DNA of 10,097 nt from CAYTSW01 sp964440605 (GTDB lineage Bacteria > Planctomycetota > Phycisphaerae > Phycisphaerales > UBA1924): the NCBI GenBank assembly GCA_964440605.1, contig CAYTSW010000104.1, forward strand, positions 1 through 10,097, given 5' to 3'. The notes under the pieces are model-generated. The model did not search any database and was not told the origin of the DNA. It saw only the letters and a program-made list of their open reading frames with translations. The translations under genes were made by a program, and so were the position numbers. Positions 6,276 to 10,097 of this stretch are shown here, piece after piece (position 1 is the first letter of the stretch; each line of letters opens with the position of its first letter).

Positions 6276-7064
6276 CACCACGTAGACCACGAACGACTCC
6301 TCGAGGTCGTCCGCCCGCGCCGGCCGCACCAGCAACTCGCCGGCGTCGTCCATCGCGTCGCCGAAGTCCGCGTACACCTCGGTCGAGGCGAAGCCCGCCT
6401 CGATCATCGCGTCGCGCAGCTCGGGCACACCCCACAGGCGCCAGTCGTAGACGAACGCCTCGTCCACGCGCACGCCGTCGGGCAACTCGAAGTGCATCGC
6501 GTTGACCACCCGCCCGGTGAGCGGGTCGGCCTCGCGCTGCTCCCAGACGTACTCGATGTCGCCCTCGTCCGTCTCGATGCGCATACCGGTCGTGCCCGGA
6601 ATCATCGCGTCGGCCCCGCCGTACAGGTCGGCCACGAGCACGCCCCCCGCCTGGAGGCGGAAGAGCGCGTGGCGCAAGTACGTCACCAGCCGCTCGCGCG
6701 TGTGCAACTCGCACAGCGCGAAGTTCAGCGCCGCGATGACGTCGGGCCGACCCGGCGCTTCGAGCACATCGGCCTGAATGAGCGACAGCCGCTCTTGCGC
6801 CCCGGCGTCGAGCGACTCGTGCGCGCGCTCGCGCGCGTGCTCGTGCGGCTCGGGATCGCGGTCCGTGGCGATCGCCTCGAACGCCTCGCCCAGCGTGACC
6901 CACGCGCGGCTCACCGACGCCGGGCCCGAAAAATCCTCGGCCAGCACCAGCGGTCCCCCCGCGTGCACCGCCCGCAGGAACCGTGCTTCGATCGGCGGCA
7001 CCTGCACCGCAAGCTCGTACAGGTCGTACGTCGTGAGCCCGAGGGCGCCGTGACGCTCGATCAT
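6264..7064 (-). CDS. Class I SAM-dependent methyltransferase, substrate unknown
   Basis: A 266-residue cytosolic protein with a Rossmann-type methyltransferase layout. Motif I is VLAEDFSGPASVSR (about 40-53, acidic Glu43/Asp44 then Gly47). The acidic end of strand 2 is IATDRDP (Asp68), the strand 3 acidic motif is QADVLE (Asp99), and motif IV is DVIAALNFALCELHTRERL (108-126). The post-motif is LQAGGVLVADLYGG (137-150). The C-terminal half has a well-ordered beta-rich region with EYVWEQREADPLTGRVVNAM and DAFVYDWRLW-like sequence (here EAFVYDWRLW). I recognise the general style from uncharacterised Planctomycete methyltransferases, but the substrate is unknown. ATG 7064 overlaps the TGA of the lipoprotein gene by four bases (ATGA), so the two are co-transcribed and translationally coupled. 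The N-terminal Y-D-L-Y-E-L segment is probably a substrate or cap element. Confidence 0.85.
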   Translation of the reverse strand: MIERHGALGLTTYDLYELAVQVPPIEARFLRAVHAGGPLVLAEDFSGPASVSRAWVTLGEAFEAIATDRDPEPHEHARERAHESLDAGAQERLSLIQADVLEAPGRPDVIAALNFALCELHTRERLVTYLRHALFRLQAGGVLVADLYGGADAMIPGTTGMRIETDEGDIEYVWEQREADPLTGRVVNAMHFELPDGVRVDEAFVYDWRLWGVPELRDAMIEAGFASTEVYADFGDAMDDAGELLVRPARADDLEESFVVYVVARV

Positions 7065-7771
7065 CCCGCCGGCCGCATCGAGCGCATCATTGCGAAGAAC
7101 TGCTCGCGCGCCTGGTCGGCCTCGCTGGCGTTGATGGTGAGGCGGATCTGGACGGGCGTGCTCACGCCTTCGACTTCGGCGCCGTAGAACGCGGTGTTGG
7201 GCTCGGCGGGTGCCGAGCCGCCCATCATCGTCATGCCCGAGTACGTGCCGACCATCTCGACGGTCTGCGCCGTGAAGCCGCCGGCCTCAATCGTGTCGCG
7301 CGTGGGCCCGCTGACCGGGTTGCTCACCTGGCCGATCCAGCGCTGGATGTTCGCCTCCGCCCCGCCGCCGATCCCGACGAAGACCACGAACGACCCGCTC
7401 TGGCCCACCTTGTACTCCGCCGCCCGCATGCTGCTCGTCGGCGTCAACTGCTCCCACGACTCGGGCACCGTGAACGCCACGCCCGCGACCTCCATCAGAT
7501 CACCCTCGGCGACCGCGTCGCCCGCGTCATCATCGCCGGCGGGCGCCGGCATCGCGGGTGTGTCCGCCTGGCGCGTGCTCGGCAGGTCACGCGTTTGCGA
7601 GTCCTCGGGCGACGCCGCCTGCTCGGCATTCTCCGCGAGCATCGCTCGCTCCTGCTGCTGGACGTCCTCGGCGCTGACCGGCTCCTCGCCGTCGCCGCAG
7701 CCCGCCAGCAGCGTCAGACCGCTGACCATCAGAACCGAACCGGTTACGCGCATGACGGTTGTGCTGCTCAT
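7061..7771 (-). CDS. Secreted lipoprotein, function unknown
   Basis: A 236-residue protein. It has a type II signal peptide: basic n-region with Arg8, hydrophobic core (GSVLMVSGLTL) and lipobox LAGC with the lipidated Cys at 25. An Asp/Glu/Ala/Pro-rich flexible region (about 26-92) follows. The globular C-terminal domain is at about 93-234 (AGVAFTVPESWEQLTPTSSM, then MRAAEYKVG, FVVFVGIGGG and IQRWIGQV). The segment resembles lipoproteins common in Planctomycetes whose role is not known. ATG 7771 is preceded by GGGAGGA seven bases upstream, better than the internal ATG at residue 7. It is the first gene of a two-gene unit with the methyltransferase and diverges from the RNA methyltransferase gene across 85 bp, which must contain both promoters; I see no clear boxes there. 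Confidence 0.85.
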   Translation of the reverse strand: MSSTTVMRVTGSVLMVSGLTLLAGCGDGEEPVSAEDVQQQERAMLAENAEQAASPEDSQTRDLPSTRQADTPAMPAPAGDDDAGDAVAEGDLMEVAGVAFTVPESWEQLTPTSSMRAAEYKVGQSGSFVVFVGIGGGAEANIQRWIGQVSNPVSGPTRDTIEAGGFTAQTVEMVGTYSGMTMMGGSAPAEPNTAFYGAEVEGVSTPVQIRLTINASEADQAREQFFAMMRSMRPAG

Positions 7772-7856
7772 CGTTGATCCTCCCGGAGGGGTGCGTGGTG
7801 TGGTGGAAGCCCGCCCGCGTCCAGCGGCCGCGCCGTGGGTGTGTCACCATAGCCGC

Positions 7857-8687
7857 GTGCCCGCCCGACGGATCACCGACGCTTCCGACCCGGCCCTCGA
7901 GCCTTTTCGCGACATCCGCGACCGCGACGCCGCGGGCCGTCTCAACGTCTTCATCGCCGAGGGGCGACTCGTCGTCGGCACGCTACTCACCCGCTCACCG
8001 CTGCGCACACAAGCCGTCTTCCTCACGCCCAACGCCTATCAGAGCATCGCCGAAGCCCTGGACGCCTCGCCCGACGAGCCCGACGTCTTCATCGCCGACC
8101 GCGCTGTCATGGAGCAGGTCGCGGGCTTCGACGTCCACCGCGGCTGCCTGGCCGTCGGCGCCCGACCTTCACCTCCCGCCCGGGCCGACCTCCTCCCGCC
8201 CGACGACCAGCCCTCCACTCTCCTCGTGCTCGAAGGTCTTTCCAACCACGACAACGTCGGCGGTCTCTTCCGCTCGGCCCTCGCCTTCCACGCCGACGCC
8301 GTCCTCCTCAGCCCACGCTGCTGCGATCCGCTCTATCGCAAAGCGATCCGCGTCTCGATGGCCGCCGCCCTGCGCGTGCCCTTCGCGACCGCCGATCCCT
8401 GGCCCGACACGCTCGCCCTCCTGCGCAGCCGCGGCTACCACGTCGTCGCCCTCACCGGCTCGGCCCCCGACCGCCTGCTCCACGACGCCGCCCGGAGTTG
8501 GCCCGACCGCGTCGCCTTCGTCCTCGGCGCCGAGGGCCCCGGCCTCTCGCGACAGGCACTCGCCTACGCCGACCAGCGCGTCCGTATCTCCATCGCCGCC
8601 GGCGTCGATTCGCTCAACGTCGTCGTCGCCGGCTCCATCGCCCTGCAGCGCCACCACGAATGCCGCGCCCAATCCAACCCTCACTAG
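7857..8687 (+). CDS. SpoU/TrmH-family RNA 2'-O-ribose methyltransferase
   Basis: A 276-residue SPOUT-class enzyme using S-adenosylmethionine to methylate a ribose 2'-OH in rRNA or tRNA; the site cannot be deduced. The N-terminal substrate-binding part (about 1-105) includes FRDIRDRD and NVFIAEGRLVV. The catalytic SPOUT domain carries all three motifs: motif 1 LSNHDNVGGLFRSA (129-141, catalytic-type Asn130 and Arg139), motif 2 LGAEGPGLS (223-231) and motif 3 VDSLNVVVAGSIAL (250-263). Motifs 2 and 3 form the cofactor-binding knot. The start is taken as GTG 7857 because homologous N termini begin close to the I-T-D-x-x-D-P motif. No Shine-Dalgarno is visible; GTG 7839 is the alternative. rpiA follows 31 bases after the stop, in the same direction. 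Confidence 0.92.
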   Translation: MPARRITDASDPALEPFRDIRDRDAAGRLNVFIAEGRLVVGTLLTRSPLRTQAVFLTPNAYQSIAEALDASPDEPDVFIADRAVMEQVAGFDVHRGCLAVGARPSPPARADLLPPDDQPSTLLVLEGLSNHDNVGGLFRSALAFHADAVLLSPRCCDPLYRKAIRVSMAAALRVPFATADPWPDTLALLRSRGYHVVALTGSAPDRLLHDAARSWPDRVAFVLGAEGPGLSRQALAYADQRVRISIAAGVDSLNVVVAGSIALQRHHECRAQSNPH

Positions 8688-8718
8688 CGAGCCTGAACCG
8701 CCAGCGCCAGTCAGTACC

Positions 8719-9411
8719 ATGCCGAACATCGTGACGCTCAACGATCCGCTCGCCCGCGCCGCCATCGAAGGCATCCACGCTGACATGACCGTCGGCCTCG
8801 GGACGGGCCGCGCCGCCGCCCGCGCCATCCGCGCCCTCGCCACGCTCGAGCACGCGCCGACCCTTACCTGCGTCAGCACCTCCGACGCCAGCACGAAGCT
8901 CGCGACCACCCTCGGCCTCACCGTCCGCTCCCTCGACGACGCCCTTGCGCGCCGCGGTCACATAGACGTCCTCTTCGATGGCGCCGACCAGGTCGACCCC
9001 TCCCTGCGCATGATCAAGGGTCGCGGGGGCGCGATGACCCGCGAGAAGATCGTCGCGCGTGCGGCCAAGTTTCGGCGCTACCTCATTCAGGACCACAAGC
9101 AGGTCCGCCTGCTGGGCGACCACTGCGAGCTGCCCGTTGAAGTCCTCGCCTTCGCGCCCAAAGCCGTCGAAGACGCCCTCAAACACGAAAGCCTCATCGG
9201 CCACTGGCGCACCACCGACGACGGTTCACCCGCCCACACCGACGACCAGAACCCCATCCTCGACCTCGTCTGGCCCTCCGGCTGGGAGCCCGAACCGGTC
9301 GCCCGACTCCTCCACGCAACGCCCGGCGTCGTCGGGCACGGCGTCTTCCTCACCGAGGCGCACGAAGTCATCGTTGAGTCCGACGCGGGCCTCCAACGCC
9401 TGACGCGGTAG
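8719..9411 (+). CDS. rpiA: Ribose-5-phosphate isomerase A
   Basis: A 230-residue cytosolic enzyme interconverting ribose 5-phosphate and ribulose 5-phosphate in the non-oxidative pentose phosphate pathway; length is normal (E. coli 219). Recognisable motifs are VGLGTGRAAARAI (25-37, phosphate loop), STSDAS (53-58), FDGADQVDP (86-94), MIKGRGGAMTREKI (98-111), DHKQV (125-129), LPVEV and TPGVVGHGVF. The catalytic set of E. coli RpiA (Asp81, Asp84, Lys94, Glu103) maps to Asp87, Asp90, Lys100 and Glu109, all kept. Departures are GTGSTA to GTGRAA in the phosphate loop, DGADE to DGADQ, and KGGG to KGRG. These look like a divergent but active branch. ATG 8719 fits the family start; no Shine-Dalgarno is seen, and translation may rely on reads through from the methyltransferase gene 31 bases upstream. 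It converges with rplU. Confidence 0.9.
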   Translation: MPNIVTLNDPLARAAIEGIHADMTVGLGTGRAAARAIRALATLEHAPTLTCVSTSDASTKLATTLGLTVRSLDDALARRGHIDVLFDGADQVDPSLRMIKGRGGAMTREKIVARAAKFRRYLIQDHKQVRLLGDHCELPVEVLAFAPKAVEDALKHESLIGHWRTTDDGSPAHTDDQNPILDLVWPSGWEPEPVARLLHATPGVVGHGVFLTEAHEVIVESDAGLQRLTR

Positions 9412-9436
9412 CGCACGACGATCCGCGATTCAAGAA

Positions 9437-9456
9437 CACCGAGCTCCCGCTCGGTG
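9437..9456 (-). terminator. Hairpin terminator between rpiA and rplU
   Basis: A perfect eight-base stem, CACCGAGC / GCTCGGTG, with a four-base loop lies in the 85 bp between the convergent stops of rpiA (9411) and rplU (9497). Read on the minus strand, the stem is followed by TTCTTGAAT, a partial U-tract, so it looks best as the rplU terminator. On the plus strand no T-run follows, though it may still serve rpiA as a two-way barrier. Confidence 0.6.
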
Positions 9457-9496
9457 CTCCAGATGATTGGCGTGTTGTTCGTCGATCCGCTGGCGA

Positions 9497-9820
9497 TCAG
9501 GCCTTGATGTCGGTGACGCGCACCTTCATCAGCCGCTGGCGGTGGCCCTGCTTGCGGCGGTAGCCCTTGCGGCGCTTGAACTTGATCACGTCGATCTTCT
9601 TGTCCTTGAACTCGCGATCGACGATCTCCGCCGTCACCGTCGCGCCGTCGATGTAGGGCGTGCCGACGCGGGGCCCGCCCTCGCCACCGATCATCACCAC
9701 GCGCGCGAACGTTACGCTCGAGGCGTCTTCCGGCAAGTCGCGGATGTCGACGACGAGCACGTCGTCCTTGGACGCCTTGATCTGCGTCCCGCTGTCTTCG
9801 ATGATCGCGTACATGGACAT
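9497..9820 (-). CDS. rplU: 50S ribosomal protein L21
   Basis: A 107-residue large-subunit ribosomal protein (E. coli L21 is 103). It begins MSMYAIIEDSGTQIKAS, has the middle GTPYIDGATVTAEIV, and ends with the strongly conserved rRNA-binding run IDVIKFKRRKGYRRKQGHRQ followed by VRVTDIKA. ATG 9820 has GAGG about seven bases upstream; the second ATG at 9814 (residue 3) would give the classic MYA start and cannot be excluded. The frame remains open upstream to 9946, but that extension is low-complexity and does not belong to the family. The usual partner rpmA (L27) is not downstream: the hairpin and the convergent rpiA gene follow. The ribosome site lies in one arm of a predicted hairpin (9828-9852). 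Confidence 0.97.
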   Translation of the reverse strand: MSMYAIIEDSGTQIKASKDDVLVVDIRDLPEDASSVTFARVVMIGGEGGPRVGTPYIDGATVTAEIVDREFKDKKIDVIKFKRRKGYRRKQGHRQRLMKVRVTDIKA

Positions 9821-9827
9821 GGCAGCG

Positions 9828-9852
9828 CCTCGTGCCGGAGAAGCCGGCGAGG
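9828..9852 (-). promoter_or_regulatory. RBS-sequestering hairpin in rplU leader
   Basis: On the minus strand, CCTCG-CCGG pairs with CCGG-(CA)-CGAGG around a five-base loop: nine base pairs with a two-base bulge. The downstream arm includes the GAGG that serves as Shine-Dalgarno for ATG 9820. Folding would mask the ribosome site, a common device in ribosomal protein autoregulation. Fold inspected by eye only; GC-rich DNA makes chance stems common. Confidence 0.4.
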
Positions 9853-9903
9853 AGAGGTTCGTGGGGGAAGGTGTACGGGCCGCGGCTCGCGCGGCAGGGG
9901 GAG

Positions 9904-9931
9904 AGTGTAGCCCCCAGCCCCGCCTCGACAA
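9904..9931 (-). promoter_or_regulatory. Candidate sigma-70-type promoter of rplU
   Basis: On the minus strand TTGTCG (9931-9926; four of six to TTGACA) is followed after 16 bases by TACACT (9909-9904; four of six to TATAAT). This would start rplU mRNA near 9897 with a leader of about 75 bases that contains the RBS hairpin. A second AT-rich candidate, TATATT at 9967-9962, lies just after the upstream gene but lacks a good -35 box. Confidence 0.4.
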
Positions 9932-9980
9932 GCCCGCGGCGTGCATTGCCGGCGCGGCCGCAATATACCGTACAAACTGC

Positions 9981-10097
9981 TTACAGAGCTGGCGCCACCG
10001 AGGACGATAGATAGAGCCCCTCGGGCACGGACAGGTCGGCCGCCAGCTCCAACAGTTGCACTTCGGAGAGGTCGAGCAAGGGAGTGAGCACCTCGGG
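9981..10097 (-). CDS. C-terminal fragment of an unidentified protein
   Basis: The window edge cuts a minus-strand reading frame that ends in TAA at 9983-9981. Thirty-eight codons are visible, starting PEVLTPLLDLSEVQLLELAA and ending SSSVAPAL. Codon third positions are overwhelmingly G or C, unlike the other minus-strand frames here, and the predicted Leu/Glu/Asp helix is protein-like. I do not recognise the family. It lies about 160 bp upstream of rplU in the same direction. Confidence 0.55.
   Translation of the reverse strand, partial: PEVLTPLLDLSEVQLLELAADLSVPEGLYLSSSVAPAL

Noticed and set aside
7194..7856. A longer RNA methyltransferase starting near 7194
   Set aside because: The upstream part of the frame is antisense to the lipoprotein gene with a clear lipobox. 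Family homology begins right after GTG 7857.
9821..9946. A 42-residue N-terminal extension of L21
   Set aside because: The extension is Ala/Arg/Pro-rich without family similarity and overlaps the proposed promoter and leader; the start at 9820 gives the standard L21 length.
1..10097. CRISPR arrays, insertion sequences, integrase genes or attachment sites
   Set aside because: No spaced direct repeats, transposase or integrase motifs were seen. The tRNA-Leu gene has no visible duplicated 3' end in the window.

Overview
The window is about 10.1 kb of GC-rich DNA (high G/C at third codon positions) from a short-read draft assembly. Two assembly artefacts matter. Bases 1-54 are an Illumina TruSeq index-primer/adapter sequence, not genome. 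Bases 1931-2030 are a 100-N scaffold gap inside a gene. Gene content (paired ExbD genes beside an ExbB-like gene, a membrane-anchored vWA protein, a Planctomycete-style lipoprotein and methyltransferase, a divergent RpiA) points to a free-living Gram-negative-type bacterium. Planctomycetota, perhaps a Phycisphaerae-like lineage, is my best guess; this is inference from protein style and not from a marker-gene placement.

Layout. 55-2362 (minus): a soluble multi-PAS histidine kinase of the HWE type, cut at its C terminus by the contig end/adapter and interrupted by the N gap. 2515-6056 (minus): a tightly packed five-gene operon, transcribed as DoxX-like membrane protein, then TonB-like-anchored vWA protein, ExbB/TolQ-type channel, ExbD, ExbD. 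Every junction overlaps by 1-4 bases. 6170-6253 (plus): tRNA-Leu(UAG), without an encoded CCA. 6264-7771 (minus): a lipoprotein gene overlapping a class I SAM methyltransferase gene. 7857-9411 (plus): a SpoU/TrmH-family RNA 2'-O-methyltransferase, then a ribose-5-phosphate isomerase A homologue. 9497-9820 (minus): ribosomal protein L21, convergent with rpiA and separated from it by a hairpin. 9981-10097 (minus): the last 38 codons of an unidentified gene.

The most interesting unit is the five-gene operon. It has the parts of a proton-motive-force transducer (ExbB plus two different ExbD subunits). Where TonB would be expected there is a protein with a TonB-like Ser-x3-His transmembrane anchor and a proline-rich periplasmic linker, ending in a von Willebrand A domain in place of the TonB C-terminal domain. 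It is translationally chained to a DoxX-like protein carrying a large acidic, proline-rich insert predicted to be periplasmic. A reasonable hypothesis is a Ton/Tol-like machine that uses ion flow to act on a periplasmic or outer-envelope target through a vWA domain. The rest of the window is mainly housekeeping (tRNA, rRNA/tRNA methylation, pentose phosphate pathway, ribosome).
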